This document shows, one piece after another, positions 14,876 to 23,184 of a stretch of 24,354 nt of DNA (the first letter of the stretch is position 1; every line of letters starts with the position of its first letter). Origin of the DNA: an uncultured Collinsella sp. (GTDB lineage Bacteria > Actinomycetota > Coriobacteriia > Coriobacteriales > Coriobacteriaceae); assembly GCA_902492755.1 (NCBI GenBank), contig CABUNB010000036.1:1-24354 (forward strand). Direction: 5' to 3'. The notes below the pieces were generated by a model. The model was not told the DNA's origin, did no database searches, and worked only from the letters and a program-made list of their open reading frames with translations. The translations under genes and the position numbers were made by a program.

Positions 14876-15775
14876 TTAGCGGCAAAGCTCCTTGATGCGC
14901 TCGACGGCGCGTTCGATGTGTTCTTGCGGGGTGGAGGCTCCGGCGGTGATGCCGATGTGGTGAGCTTCGGTAAACCACGCGGCCTGGAGCTCAGAAGCTT
15001 CCTCGATGTGATACGTGCGCTCGCAGGCGTCTGCGCAAATCTGCGCCAGGCGGCGGGTGTTGCCTGAGTTCTTGCCGCCCACCACGACCATGCAGTCGCA
15101 GCGGTTAGCAAGTGTGGCTGCTGCTCGTTGACGCTCACTCGTGGCAGCGCAGATGGTGTTGATCACACGTAGCTCCTGCACGCGCGGGGTGATAGCTGCC
15201 ACGACCTCGGCGAGGTTCTGTGCGGTCTGAGTGGTCTGCACGACGAGGCCTACCTTGCCCTTGAGCGACAAGGCGGTGGCGTCGGCGGCACAGCTCACGA
15301 CCTGCGCATCATTGCCGGCGTGGCCCAAGATGCCCTCAACCTCGGGATGGCCCGGCTCGCCTACGACTACCACGCGGTAGCCCTCGCGTACCAGGCGCTC
15401 GGCGGCCACATGGACCTTCTTCACGTAGGGACAGGTGGCGTCGACCACGGTAAGGCCGCGCTCGCGGGCAGCATCGATCACCTGCGGCACCACGCCGTGG
15501 GCGCGGATGATCACGGTACCGGTTGCGGCGCTATCCAGGTTCTCAGCCAGGCTAACGCCTGCCTCAGCGAGCTCGCGCACCACGATAGGGTTATGGATGA
15601 GCGGACCCAAGGTATGGACCTGATTGCACTCCCCTGCCTGCGGCGCAGCGGCCAGCGCCATATCGAGCGCGCGCTGTACGCCGTAGCAAGTGCCGGCGTG
15701 GGCGGCGATCTCGATGGTAGGCGCGGTTGCCTGGTCGGACGCAGTCGCGGCGGTGTTCGTCACATTCTCGCTCAT
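14876..15775 (-). CDS. ispH: 4-hydroxy-3-methylbut-2-enyl diphosphate reductase
   Basis: 299 residues from ATG 15775, two bases after the plsC stop; a longer start at 15805 lies within plsC. IspH is the last enzyme of the MEP isoprenoid pathway, giving IPP and DMAPP with a 4Fe-4S cluster. Cluster cysteines are Cys30 (GTCYGV), Cys115 (DATCPYVKK) and Cys209 (NTICAATSERQ). Substrate residues include His61 (LGPLIHN), His93 (RAHGV), His143 with Glu145 (GEPGHPEVEG), NSGNTRRL and ITAGASTP. A low-complexity A/T-rich stretch occupies residues 5-20, before the conserved core. It is coupled downstream to the DUF512 gene. Confidence 0.96.
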   Translation of the reverse strand: MSENVTNTAATASDQATAPTIEIAAHAGTCYGVQRALDMALAAAPQAGECNQVHTLGPLIHNPIVVRELAEAGVSLAENLDSAATGTVIIRAHGVVPQVIDAARERGLTVVDATCPYVKKVHVAAERLVREGYRVVVVGEPGHPEVEGILGHAGNDAQVVSCAADATALSLKGKVGLVVQTTQTAQNLAEVVAAITPRVQELRVINTICAATSERQRAAATLANRCDCMVVVGGKNSGNTRRLAQICADACERTYHIEEASELQAAWFTEAHHIGITAGASTPQEHIERAVERIKELCR

Positions 15776-15777
15776 GG

Positions 15778-16506
15778 CTAGAACCTGCCCGGATGCTCGG
15801 CGCACAGCTCGTCACGCATGGCGTATACGCGGCTCATGGCCTCGGACTCAAACCAGGCCAGGCGCTCCGTACGCTTAAGCCCGGCCGGCGCGTCCGAAAG
15901 CGCGACGGCCTTGCCGGCACGAATCCAGCACTTCTTGGGACGCATGAGCTTTTTGCCCGCGGGCGTGATGTCGGACCAGCCGCAGATGGCGAGCGGGTTG
16001 ACGGGCGCCTTGCCCATCTGGGCGATGAGCGCAAAACCGCCGTGGACCTCGGGCTTGATCTCACGCGAGCGGATGCGCGTGCCCTCGGGGAAGATCAGGA
16101 CGTCCTCCCCGCGTTGCAGCGCATGCTGGGCGGCGCGCAGACACTTCATGTCGGCAGTGCCGCGCTCGACGGGGATGCCACCAACGCGGCTAAAGGCCCA
16201 GCGCACAATCTTGCTCTTGGCGAACTCGGACTTAAAGATGGGACGAATTCGGCGGCCCCCAAAGAACAGCGCCGTCTCCACGGCCAAGAGTTCGGCCATC
16301 GAGGTGTGGTTGCAGATGACCACGCTGCCGCGGCCTTCCTGACGCTCAAACAGCAGATCGACATCTTCGACCTTCCAACGCCACATGAGCTTGGAGAAGG
16401 CCCAAAGGATGGCCATGACTACGACGACGGTGCCGCGGATGAGCGCTGGGAACTCTGCGTAGGGAGCGTTGTAATAGTCCTCGGGCGTCTGCTTAAACAG
16501 GCGCAT
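15778..16506 (-). CDS. plsC: 1-acyl-sn-glycerol-3-phosphate acyltransferase (PlsC family)
   Basis: 242 residues. The family adds the second acyl chain to lysophosphatidic acid at the membrane. One N-terminal hydrophobic segment lies at about 23-40. The catalytic motif reads NHTSMAE: His67 is present but the usual aspartate of HX4D is a glutamate (Glu72). The FPEGTRIRS motif (139-147) and the IPVERG motif (111-116) are intact. AGGAGG, inside the end of cmk, precedes the ATG. Most likely a true PlsC given gpsA and plsY in the same operon; a related acyltransferase with other acceptor specificity is possible because of the H-X4-E change. Confidence 0.85.
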   Translation of the reverse strand: MRLFKQTPEDYYNAPYAEFPALIRGTVVVVMAILWAFSKLMWRWKVEDVDLLFERQEGRGSVVICNHTSMAELLAVETALFFGGRRIRPIFKSEFAKSKIVRWAFSRVGGIPVERGTADMKCLRAAQHALQRGEDVLIFPEGTRIRSREIKPEVHGGFALIAQMGKAPVNPLAICGWSDITPAGKKLMRPKKCWIRAGKAVALSDAPAGLKRTERLAWFESEAMSRVYAMRDELCAEHPGRF

Positions 16507-16509
16507 GGG

Positions 16510-17196
16510 CTACCTCCTTTGGTTGATGAGGCCCTCGATAATGCGGACGACCTCGTCGATGGTATGGGCGGTGGAGTCGACGTGCACGGCGTCCTCGGCG
16601 GGCACGAGCGGGGCGACCTCGCGGCTGCTGTCGAGCTTGTCGCGCTGCTTAAGGGCGTCGAGGGTCTCGTCGACCTCGGCTTCGAGTTGCGCGGGCGTGA
16701 GCGGCTGGGCGTCGTTTTGGTGACGCTGCAGCACGCGGCGGCGGGCGCGCTCGCGCGGGTCGGCGGTCAGGAAGACCTTGACCTGCGCGTTAGGGAACAC
16801 GACGGTTCCGATGTCGCGACCCTCGGCCACGATATCGCGGTCCTCGGCGGCGCGGCGCTGGTGAATGAGCATAGCGGCGCGCACGCCCGGGTAGGCCGAG
16901 ACCTTGGACACGTTAGCGTCGACCTGCGGGGTACGAATGGCGGCCGAAGCGTCCTGGCCGTCAATGGTCAGGCGCGTGTCCTCGCCGGTGCCGTTGGTAA
17001 AGCGGATCTCGATCTGCTCGGCGAGGGCGTCGATGGCCGCCTCGTCGTCCAGATCGATGCCGCGGTCGAGCGCGGCGAAGGTGACGGCGCGATACATGGC
17101 GCCCGTGTCGAGCTTGTTAAAACCCAGCTGGCGGGCGATCTCCTTGGCGATGGTGGACTTGCCGGAACCGGCGGGGCCGTCGATGGCGACGATCAT
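16510..17196 (-). CDS. cmk: Cytidylate kinase
   Basis: 228 residues, typical. It phosphorylates CMP and dCMP with ATP. The P-loop GPAGSGKST is at residues 7-15. LDTGAMYRAVT (CMP site), AEGRDIGTVVFPNA (base-binding) and the LID arginines in DPRERARRRVLQRH are all present. AAAGGA lies eight bases before the ATG. The gene is 66 bases after the pseudouridine synthase gene, the widest gap in this part of the operon, and three bases before plsC. Confidence 0.96.
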   Translation of the reverse strand: MIVAIDGPAGSGKSTIAKEIARQLGFNKLDTGAMYRAVTFAALDRGIDLDDEAAIDALAEQIEIRFTNGTGEDTRLTIDGQDASAAIRTPQVDANVSKVSAYPGVRAAMLIHQRRAAEDRDIVAEGRDIGTVVFPNAQVKVFLTADPRERARRRVLQRHQNDAQPLTPAQLEAEVDETLDALKQRDKLDSSREVAPLVPAEDAVHVDSTAHTIDEVVRIIEGLINQRR

Positions 17197-17262
17197 GCAA
17201 TGCTTCCTTTCGATGGTTGACGTGCTGGTATGGTTCGCGGGCGCTGGGGCGCGGCGGGTTGC

Positions 17263-18228
17263 CTAGCCCGTGTAGCGCTCGCGGTAGGTGTTGCGCTTGG
17301 GTGCGGAGCCGTGGCTGCCGTGGTGACGTGTGCGGCTGGCGGGCGTGTCTTGGGGCTTGCCACCGTTGCGCTTGGCGCTCGCCTGCTTGGGCGGGATGCC
17401 GCCGGCCTTGAGGATCTGCACCTCGCGGTCGGTGAGCTCGCGCCACGAGCCCTTGGCCACGTTCTTGAGCTCAAGGCCGGCGAAGTTGCAGCGATGCAGG
17501 CGGATTACCGGATGGTGAATCTTGCTCAGCATACGCTTGACCTGGTTCTTGCGGCCCTCGCGGATGATGACCTCCACGGCGGCGGTGCCGGGCTTTACGC
17601 CTTGCGGAGCCACGGCCTCTGCCTCGCGCGCGTTGATGACGCGGCAGATCGCCGGCTGGCACAGGCCGTCGTCGAGTTCGATGCCGCGGCGGAGTGGTTC
17701 TAAGTCGCGATCGGTCAGGTGGCCGTCCACGAGCGCCTGGTAGGTCTTATAGACATGCTTGCTGGGGTGCAGCAGATCCTGCGACAGGTCGCCATCGGTG
17801 GTAAAGAGCAAAAGGCCTGTGGTGTCGCGGTCCAGGCGGCCCACCGGGAAGAGCCCCGGAAAGCGGTCACGCGGGACCAGCTCGGCCACGCAAGGGCGCT
17901 CCTGCGGGTCGCTCATGGTGGTGAGGTAGCCGGTCGGCTTGTAGAGCATCAGGTACACGGCGCCCTGGTTGAGCTTGACGGGCGTGCCGTCGACCTCGAT
18001 ATGGTCGCGGTCGACGTCGACCTTGGTGCCCAGCTCGGTCGCGACCTCGCCGTTAACAGTCACGCGGCCGGCGGTCATCAGGTCCTCCGAGCCACGGCGG
18101 CTCGCCACGCCCGCGCGCGCCAAAAAGCGCTGCAGGCGCATGGTGTGCGGATAGACGGGCTGGGCGTCGGTCGTGGGTACTGCGTTGCCCATGGCGCGCG
18201 TCTCCCCTACTTCGTTAGTCCTCGCCAT
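17263..18228 (-). CDS. rluB: Pseudouridine synthase, RluB/RsuA family
   Basis: 321 residues from ATG 18228, with GGAGGA five bases upstream and a 14-base overlap with the end of scpB. Enzymes of this family isomerise uridine in rRNA. Residues about 30-88 form the S4 RNA-binding domain (RLQRFLARAGVASRRGSEDL). The catalytic aspartate is Asp133 in GRLDRDTTGLLLFT. KTYQALVDG, EGRKNQVKRM and HPVIRLHR are further family motifs. The C-terminal 45 residues are basic and low in complexity (RTRHHGSHGS), probably an RNA-contacting tail. RluB (23S) is preferred over RsuA (16S) because of the scpAB-rluB order common in Gram-positives. Confidence 0.9.
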   Translation of the reverse strand: MARTNEVGETRAMGNAVPTTDAQPVYPHTMRLQRFLARAGVASRRGSEDLMTAGRVTVNGEVATELGTKVDVDRDHIEVDGTPVKLNQGAVYLMLYKPTGYLTTMSDPQERPCVAELVPRDRFPGLFPVGRLDRDTTGLLLFTTDGDLSQDLLHPSKHVYKTYQALVDGHLTDRDLEPLRRGIELDDGLCQPAICRVINAREAEAVAPQGVKPGTAAVEVIIREGRKNQVKRMLSKIHHPVIRLHRCNFAGLELKNVAKGSWRELTDREVQILKAGGIPPKQASAKRNGGKPQDTPASRTRHHGSHGSAPKRNTYRERYTG

Positions 18229-18943
18229 GCATATCCTCCGAGGCATTGTCGCTGACCTGGATATCCTCGTCCTCGACGGCCTCAATATCCTCAACATCGG
18301 TATCGAGCAGTTCGCGCTCTTCGTCCAGGTCCTCGGCCTGCTCCTCGAGTGTGGACTGAATGCTACGGCCGCTTAGGCGCTCGCGGATAAACTGGCGCGA
18401 CTGCTCGTCGGGGGCAAACTGCTCCAGATCGGGCAGGTCGCGGGTGGAGCGCAGACCGAACTTCTCCAAAAAGGCGTTGGTCGTGCCGTAGATGATGGCC
18501 TGACCGCGCTGGGGGTCGCGGCCGAGCTCGCGCACCAGGCCCTTGTCCACGAGCGAAGCGATGACGCCGTCGGAGTTGACGCCGCGGATACCCTTGACCA
18601 CCTCGCGCGTGACGGGCTGGTGGTAGGCGATCACGGCGAGCGTTTCGAGCGCAGCCTGCGACAGCTTTTGCGTGTCCCAGCTCAGCACATAGGCCTCAAC
18701 CACGTCGTGGTAGGCGGGGTGCGTAAACAGGCGCCAGCCGCCAGCGACCTCGCGCAGTTGAAAGCCGCGGTTGGCCTCCTCGTACTCAACCTTGAGCTCG
18801 GCGAGCAGCGAAGCGCACTCGCCGGGGGCGATATCGAGTGCGCCTGCCAGCGCGGGCGCACTCACGGGGTCGCTCGAGACCAGCAGCAGCGCCTCGAGGG
18901 CGCCTTTGAGGCTGTTTGCCTCCAGCGTGGAAAGGTTTGACAT
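18215..18943 (-). CDS. scpB: Segregation and condensation protein B
   Basis: 242 residues. ScpB dimers bind ScpA within the SMC condensin complex that organises the chromosome. Two winged-helix domains are readable: LKGALEALLLVSSDPVSAPAL at the start and AALETLAVIAYHQPVTREVVKGIRGVNSD in the second. The C-terminal 55 residues form an acidic, disordered-looking tail (EEQAEDLDEERELLDTDVED) longer than in compact homologues. It starts 11 bases after the scpA stop. Confidence 0.95.
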   Translation of the reverse strand: MSNLSTLEANSLKGALEALLLVSSDPVSAPALAGALDIAPGECASLLAELKVEYEEANRGFQLREVAGGWRLFTHPAYHDVVEAYVLSWDTQKLSQAALETLAVIAYHQPVTREVVKGIRGVNSDGVIASLVDKGLVRELGRDPQRGQAIIYGTTNAFLEKFGLRSTRDLPDLEQFAPDEQSRQFIRERLSGRSIQSTLEEQAEDLDEERELLDTDVEDIEAVEDEDIQVSDNASEDMHGED

Positions 18944-18954
18944 GGTTGCCGCTC

Positions 18955-19767
18955 CTATTCGGTGAGCTCGGGGCCTTCGCCGGGCACGTAGGCCTCGGCG
19001 CCCTCGACGCGGTTGATCTGAATGGTTCCGAAGATCTCGTCCTGGCTCAGCGTGAGCGAGCCGCGCTTGGCGAGCTCCAGCATGGCCAGGAAGGTGACGA
19101 CGAGCTGCTCGGTGGTGGCGTCGCCGTCCAGCAGCTCGCGGAAGGTGCAGGTTTGGTGCGCCATGGTAAAGCGGTCGACCGAGGCAACGGTCAGGTCGAG
19201 CGGCACGCGGTGCGGCGCCACGTGCTCAGCCTCCAGCAGAAAGGTCTGGCGCTTGCCGTCCAAGTCGGCGCAGATGACGGCTAGGCCGCGCAGGGTGATG
19301 CCGGCCAAGTAGTCGGGCATGAGGCCCAGGAACTCGGGGTCGGGGCCGGCCACGCGCGGATGCATGCGGCTTTCGGCCTGCATGCGGGCGCCGAGGGCCG
19401 CCGCCGCGCCCTTGAACTGCTTGTAGGCGATCAGGCGCTGAATCAGGACCTCGCGCAGGGCGTCGCCGTCGAGCGCACTGAGCTTCTCAAGGTCTTCGTC
19501 GAACTCGTCATCGTCGTCATCGGCCTTGCGCGGGGCTTCCTGGGGCACCAGCGAGGCGGCCTTGATATCCAAAAGGGTTGCCGCGACCAGCAAAAAGTCG
19601 CTCGCCACGTCCAGGTCCAGCGCCTCGATGCGCTCGGCCTCGGCGAGGTATTGCTCTGCCACCTCGCTGATCGAGATGGCGCCGATATCTACTTTTTGGC
19701 GGGTTACCAGCTGCAGCAGCAGGTCGAACGGTCCGCTGTAGACCTGCGTCGACACGCGATACGACAT
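18955..19767 (-). CDS. scpA: Segregation and condensation protein A (kleisin)
   Basis: 270 residues. ScpA bridges the SMC heads. The N-terminal kleisin domain is clear: YSGPFDLLLQLVTRQKVDIGAISISEVAEQYL, then LDLDVASDFLLVAATLLDIKAASLVP. An acidic linker DDDDDEFDED lies at about 83-92. The C-terminal winged helix ends with ELAKRGSLTLSQDEIFGTIQI. The ribosome binding site AAAGGAGG is strong. The 84-base gap upstream holds a hairpin and possible promoter, so scpA may start a sub-transcript. Confidence 0.95.
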   Translation of the reverse strand: MSYRVSTQVYSGPFDLLLQLVTRQKVDIGAISISEVAEQYLAEAERIEALDLDVASDFLLVAATLLDIKAASLVPQEAPRKADDDDDEFDEDLEKLSALDGDALREVLIQRLIAYKQFKGAAAALGARMQAESRMHPRVAGPDPEFLGLMPDYLAGITLRGLAVICADLDGKRQTFLLEAEHVAPHRVPLDLTVASVDRFTMAHQTCTFRELLDGDATTEQLVVTFLAMLELAKRGSLTLSQDEIFGTIQINRVEGAEAYVPGEGPELTE

Positions 19768-19818
19768 CTTCGACCTCCTTTGACGGCGCCTTCGCGGCGC
19801 GGTTTGGGTGCATGTTGC

Positions 19819-19837
19819 GACCGTTTTGCACGGTCAA
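19819..19837 (-). promoter_or_regulatory. Hairpin and possible internal promoter upstream of scpA
   Basis: GACCGT (19819-19824) and ACGGTC (19830-19835) form a short inverted repeat. On the minus strand it overlaps TTGACC (19832-19837), a good -35 box, but the matching -10 (CATGCA after 17 bases) is poor. This is the largest gap in the operon, so a secondary promoter or operator is plausible, not shown. Confidence 0.3.
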
Positions 19838-19851
19838 CCTGTAAGTTTACC

Positions 19852-20535
19852 CTAGATGCCGGCGATTGCGAAGGAAAGCAGCTGCTCTGCCAGCGGATAC
19901 ACGGTAACGTCGAAATAGCGACCGATCACGTCGATGCCGGTCCACATGGGCAGCAGATAGAGCACGATGATGAGGATGGGCATGGCGTATTGCTGCAGGC
20001 GGTAATAGTTGTCGAGCGCCTTGCCTTTAAGGAACGGAACGACGATCGACGAGCCGTCGAGCGGCGGGATCGGGATGAGGTTAAAGAACGCAAGCGATAA
20101 GTTGACCACGATAAAGGTGGCGCCGAAGTTCATGATTTGCGACGCCACGGCAAAGGACATGCTGGCGTAGAGGTTGCCATAGGTCAGGTGCATGAGGGCC
20201 GCGGCCAGGCACGCGAGCACAATGTTCGATGCGGGACCCGCCGCGCTCACCAGGACCTCGTCGCGCTTGGGGTGCTTAAGGTTGTTGAGGTAGACGGGCA
20301 CGGGCTTGGCAAAGGCGAACACCGGGCCGCCGGCAGCGAGCATGAGCAGCGGCAGGATGATGGTGCCAAACGGGTCGATGTGGTTGAGCGGGTTGAGTGA
20401 GACGCGGCCGCGCGAACGGGCCGTCTTGTCGCCGAGTGCCCAGGCCGCGGCGGCGTGCGCGCTCTCGTGGATGACGATGCCGACGATGACGGCGACGGCG
20501 CTGGCGAGCAGGTTCATGAAGTAGCTGCTGGACAT
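19852..20535 (-). CDS. Site-2 protease family (M50) membrane metalloprotease
   Basis: 227 residues, the compact M50B class without a PDZ domain. Zinc ligands are HESAH (His23, Glu24, His27) in the first helix and Asp160 in NLIPIPPLDGS. About five to six hydrophobic helices place the active site in the membrane. PNPLNHIDP-like sequence (SLNPLNHIDPFGT, 46-58) is the usual conserved loop. Relatives cleave membrane-bound anti-sigma factors or signal-peptide remnants; the substrate cannot be told here. It starts nine bases after the small membrane protein gene. The same position before scpA is seen in many Gram-positive genomes. Confidence 0.92.
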   Translation of the reverse strand: MSSSYFMNLLASAVAVIVGIVIHESAHAAAAWALGDKTARSRGRVSLNPLNHIDPFGTIILPLLMLAAGGPVFAFAKPVPVYLNNLKHPKRDEVLVSAAGPASNIVLACLAAALMHLTYGNLYASMSFAVASQIMNFGATFIVVNLSLAFFNLIPIPPLDGSSIVVPFLKGKALDNYYRLQQYAMPILIIVLYLLPMWTGIDVIGRYFDVTVYPLAEQLLSFAIAGI

Positions 20536-20544
20536 GGCACTTCC

Positions 20545-20841
20545 CTAGCGAACGCGGCGCGAGGCGCGCGTGAGCAGGTAGTCGGCCACAAACAGGATGA
20601 CGGCCACGATGGCGTAATCCAGGCGGAACACGCCGCCAAAGGGCGACGTGATGACGCCGTAACCGGCAATGGCGCTCGGCAGCGCGCGCGAAAGCTCGAC
20701 GACAAAGCCGACGATCTGCAGTTTGGCGGTCAGACCGCTAAAGCACAGCAGCACGGTCATCGCGCTCATAAAGATGCCGCAGACGCGGCAGGCGATGGCG
20801 ATGATGCTCATCGCCACGGCGGCGGCTTTACGAGAGTTCAC
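20545..20841 (-). CDS. Small membrane protein of unknown function
   Basis: 98 residues from GTG 20841, chosen because AGGAG lies seven bases upstream; this start overlaps the ABC-F stop by 14 bases. A later ATG (MSIIAIACRV) is possible. Hydrophobic helices occupy about residues 10-36 and 72-90, with a middle stretch that may be a third. The end RASRRVR is basic, favouring the cytoplasmic side. I recognise no family. Its tight packing between the ABC-F and M50 genes suggests cotranslation. Confidence 0.65.
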   Translation of the reverse strand: MNSRKAAAVAMSIIAIACRVCGIFMSAMTVLLCFSGLTAKLQIVGFVVELSRALPSAIAGYGVITSPFGGVFRLDYAIVAVILFVADYLLTRASRRVR

Positions 20842-22855
20842 GCGCGGTCTCCTCTTCGATCTGGGTGGAAAGCTCGAGCCATTCGTCCTCGAGCTTGGGC
20901 AGCTCTTGCTTAAGCCCGTTATATTCCCCCAGCGCGGCGTTGAACTTGTCCTGATCGGCATAAAGCTCTTCGCTTGCCATCAATTCCATAAGCTCGTCAT
21001 AGCGAGCGCGCTTTTTGTCCAGCTCGGCCTCGATCTTCTTAAGCTGGTTGCGTACGCCCTTGAGCTTTTTGTTGAGCGCGGCGCGGGCCTGGGCCTCGGC
21101 GCGCTTCTGTTCCTTGGTCTTTTTGCCCTCGGCCGGTTTGGGAGCGGCGGCGGGGGTGTTGGCCTGGGCGGCGCTGGCGGGCTTGGCCGTGCCCGGCGCA
21201 CTCTCCCCTGCCGCCTCGGCGGCGGCGCGGGCTGCGAGGTCCTCGCGCTTGTAGAGGTAGTAGTCGTAGTCGCCGTCGTAGACCGTGACCTTGCCGTCGC
21301 GGATGTCGATCACGCGGTTGGCCACGGCGCGCACCAGGTGCTCGTCGTGGCTGATCAGCACGATGGTGCCGGGGAAGTTTTGCAGGGCGTTCTCGAGCAT
21401 GTCCACCGAGTCGATGTCCAGGTGGTTGGTGGGCTCGTCCAGGCACAGGAGCGCCTCGGGCGCTACGAGCATCTTGGCCAGGGCCAGACGCGCCTTTTCG
21501 CCACCGGAGAGAACGCGGACCTGCTTTTCGATGGCGTCGTTATCGCTAAACAGGAAAGCGCCCAGCAGGCTGCGCTGCTGTGGCACGGTCCACTTGGGCG
21601 TGACGGTGTCGATCTCTTGCAGGACGGTGTTGGACTCGGTCATGCCCTCGAGCGCGTGCTGGGCGTAATAGGCGACGCCCACGTTGGTGCCCAGGTCGCG
21701 GTTGCCGGTGGTGGGCGGCTCCAGGCCGGCGAGGATCTTCATGAGGGTGGACTTGCCGGCACCGTTGGGGCCGACGAGCGCCACGTGCTCGCCGCGGTAG
21801 AGCTTGAGGTCGATGTCACTGTAGATGTGCTTGTCGCCGTAGGACTTGGAGACGCTCTCGAGCCCCACGACCATGTCGCCGGAGCGCGGCGGGTCGGGGA
21901 ACTTAAAGTCGATGTGCTTGTGGCCCTCGGGCAGGATGACGAGCTCCTTTTTGATCTGCTCGATCTTGCGGATGCGCTCCTGGGCTTGGGCGGCCTTGGT
22001 GGGCTTGTAGCGGAACTTGTCGACAAAGACCTGCATGTGGGCGATGTCGCGCTCCTGGGCGGCGCGTTTGGCGCGCATCTGCTCCAGGTTGTCCTCGCGC
22101 TGCTTAAGGTAGCTGCTGTAGTTGCCGGTGTAGGTGGTCACGCGGCGGTTCTCGAGCGCGGCGACGTGGTCGACGCAGGCGTCCATGAAGGCGCGGTCGT
22201 GGCTGACGATGAGGACGGCGCCGTCGTAGCTGGCGATAAAGCCGCGCAGCCACTGGACGCTCTCGAGGTCCAGGTGGTTGGTGGGCTCGTCCAGGAGCAG
22301 CAGGTCGGGATGGCGCAGGAAGAGCTTGGCGAGCGCGATGCGCATCTGCCAGCCGCCCGAGAACTCGGAGCAGGGTCGCTCGAAGTCGGTGACTTTAAAG
22401 CCCAAACCAGAAAGGATTTTGCGGGCGTTGCTCTCGAGCTCGTAGCCGCCCAGGTGCTCAAAGCGGTCCTGGACCTGGCCGTATTCGTTAAGGAGCGCAT
22501 CGACGTCCCTGCCTTGCTCGGAAAGCTCGGTGATCTGGGCCTGCAGCTCGTTGGCGCGCTCACCCATACGGCGGATTTCCTTGGCGGCAGCCATGACCTC
22601 GGCAAGGATGGTGGTGTCCTTTTGCTCCAGGTTGGTTTCCTGCTCTAGATAGCCTACCTGGCAGTCCTTTGCGTACTGGACCTGGCCAGCGTCTGGGCTG
22701 TCGATGCCCATGATGATCTTGAGCATGGTAGTTTTGCCGGCGCCATTGGGGCCCACGAGCGCAAAGCGTTCGCCGGGATTTATCTGGAAGGAAGCGCCGC
22801 TAAAGAGGACGCGAGCGCCGAAGCTTTTTTCGATCTTGTCGACCAGGAGGATCAT
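20828..22855 (-). CDS. ABC-F family ATPase (ribosome-associated, Uup/YdiF-like)
   Basis: 675 residues, two ABC domains and no membrane segment, so a soluble ABC-F translation factor rather than a transporter. Domain 1: Walker A GPNGAGKT (35-42), signature FSGGWQ (165-170), Walker B LLLLDEPTNHLD (185-196). Domain 2: Walker A GPNGAGKST (362-370), signature LSGGEK (449-454), Walker B LLCLDEPTNHLD (469-480). The linker between them (about 245-320) is the charged P-site tRNA interaction motif region. Residues about 545-575 are an Ala/Pro-rich linker and 577-675 a coiled coil, as in Uup, YdiF and YheS. A housekeeping role is favoured over antibiotic resistance. The start is only 30 bases from the tRNA-Ala terminator. 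Confidence 0.93.
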   Translation of the reverse strand: MILLVDKIEKSFGARVLFSGASFQINPGERFALVGPNGAGKTTMLKIIMGIDSPDAGQVQYAKDCQVGYLEQETNLEQKDTTILAEVMAAAKEIRRMGERANELQAQITELSEQGRDVDALLNEYGQVQDRFEHLGGYELESNARKILSGLGFKVTDFERPCSEFSGGWQMRIALAKLFLRHPDLLLLDEPTNHLDLESVQWLRGFIASYDGAVLIVSHDRAFMDACVDHVAALENRRVTTYTGNYSSYLKQREDNLEQMRAKRAAQERDIAHMQVFVDKFRYKPTKAAQAQERIRKIEQIKKELVILPEGHKHIDFKFPDPPRSGDMVVGLESVSKSYGDKHIYSDIDLKLYRGEHVALVGPNGAGKSTLMKILAGLEPPTTGNRDLGTNVGVAYYAQHALEGMTESNTVLQEIDTVTPKWTVPQQRSLLGAFLFSDNDAIEKQVRVLSGGEKARLALAKMLVAPEALLCLDEPTNHLDIDSVDMLENALQNFPGTIVLISHDEHLVRAVANRVIDIRDGKVTVYDGDYDYYLYKREDLAARAAAEAAGESAPGTAKPASAAQANTPAAAPKPAEGKKTKEQKRAEAQARAALNKKLKGVRNQLKKIEAELDKKRARYDELMELMASEELYADQDKFNAALGEYNGLKQELPKLEDEWLELSTQIEEETARELS

Positions 22856-22880
22856 GGTGCCGCCTTTGACCTTGTGTGCC

Positions 22881-22886
22881 TATATA
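22881..22886 (-). promoter_or_regulatory. Possible -10 box for the ABC-F operon inside the tRNA terminator tail
   Basis: TATATA lies just after the terminator T-run and about 25 bases before the ABC-F ATG. A good -35 box is not visible in the hairpin upstream. The second tRNA-Ala copy has CATATC at this place, so the match is specific to the copy that precedes a gene. The operon could also rely on read-through of the tRNA terminator. Confidence 0.3.
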
Positions 22887-22915
22887 AAAAAAGGCCCCAA
22901 CTTGCGTTGGAGCCT
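22886..22915 (-). terminator. Rho-independent terminator of tRNA-Ala copy 1
   Basis: On the minus strand GGCTCCAAC and GTTGGGGCC pair (one G-T pair) around a GCAA tetraloop, followed by seven T. It lies about 18 bases after the tRNA. Confidence 0.9.
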
Positions 22916-22930
22916 CATTCAATGCTCGGG

Positions 22931-23003
22931 TGGAGACGAGGGGGATCGAACCCCTGACCTCTTGACTGCCAGTCAAGCGCTCTCCCAGCTGAGCTACGCC
23001 CCC
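22931..23003 (-). tRNA. tRNA-Ala(GGC), copy 1
   Basis: 73 bases without encoded CCA (CCC follows the discriminator A). The acceptor stem GGGGGCG/CGTCTCC contains the G3-U70 pair that identifies alanine tRNAs. The anticodon stem CTTGA/TCAAG encloses CTGGCAG, giving GGC. The T arm has GGTTCGATCC. Promoter and terminator flank it. Confidence 0.95.
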
Positions 23004-23015
23004 GTGCGAAGAAGT

Positions 23016-23044
23016 ACTATACGGGAACTCGGGCGGCGATGCAA
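23016..23044 (-). promoter_or_regulatory. Promoter of tRNA-Ala copy 1
   Basis: On the minus strand TTGCAT (23039-23044) and TATAGT (23016-23021) are exactly 17 bases apart. The -10 lies 12 bases before the mature tRNA, so the transcript leader is very short. Confidence 0.75.
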
Positions 23045-23060
23045 GGACAATTTTGGAAAA

Positions 23061-23184
23061 ACTTTCGCCCGTGCCGGCGCAGGCGAAACACGACCCGCCC
23101 GCTCAACCAGGTTTCCCGTGCTCCGCCAGTCCCATTATCGGGCCCGATTGCGAATCGCCCCTCCTCTGCGCCTCAGAACTATGC
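23061..23184. other. Non-coding stretch between tRNA-Ala copy 1 and the repeat pair
   Basis: GC-rich sequence with no start codon plus ribosome binding site combination I would trust. I see no tRNA or terminator in it. Confidence 0.4.

Noticed and set aside
15727..17220. A 497-codon plus-strand open frame across plsC and cmk
   Set aside because: It is antisense to two recognisable genes and has low-complexity composition with no family motif.
20669..22648. A 659-codon open frame antisense to the ABC-F gene
   Set aside because: It is the mirror of GC-rich coding sequence: valine-, glycine- and leucine-heavy, no ribosome binding site, and it covers a gene with complete ABC-F motifs.
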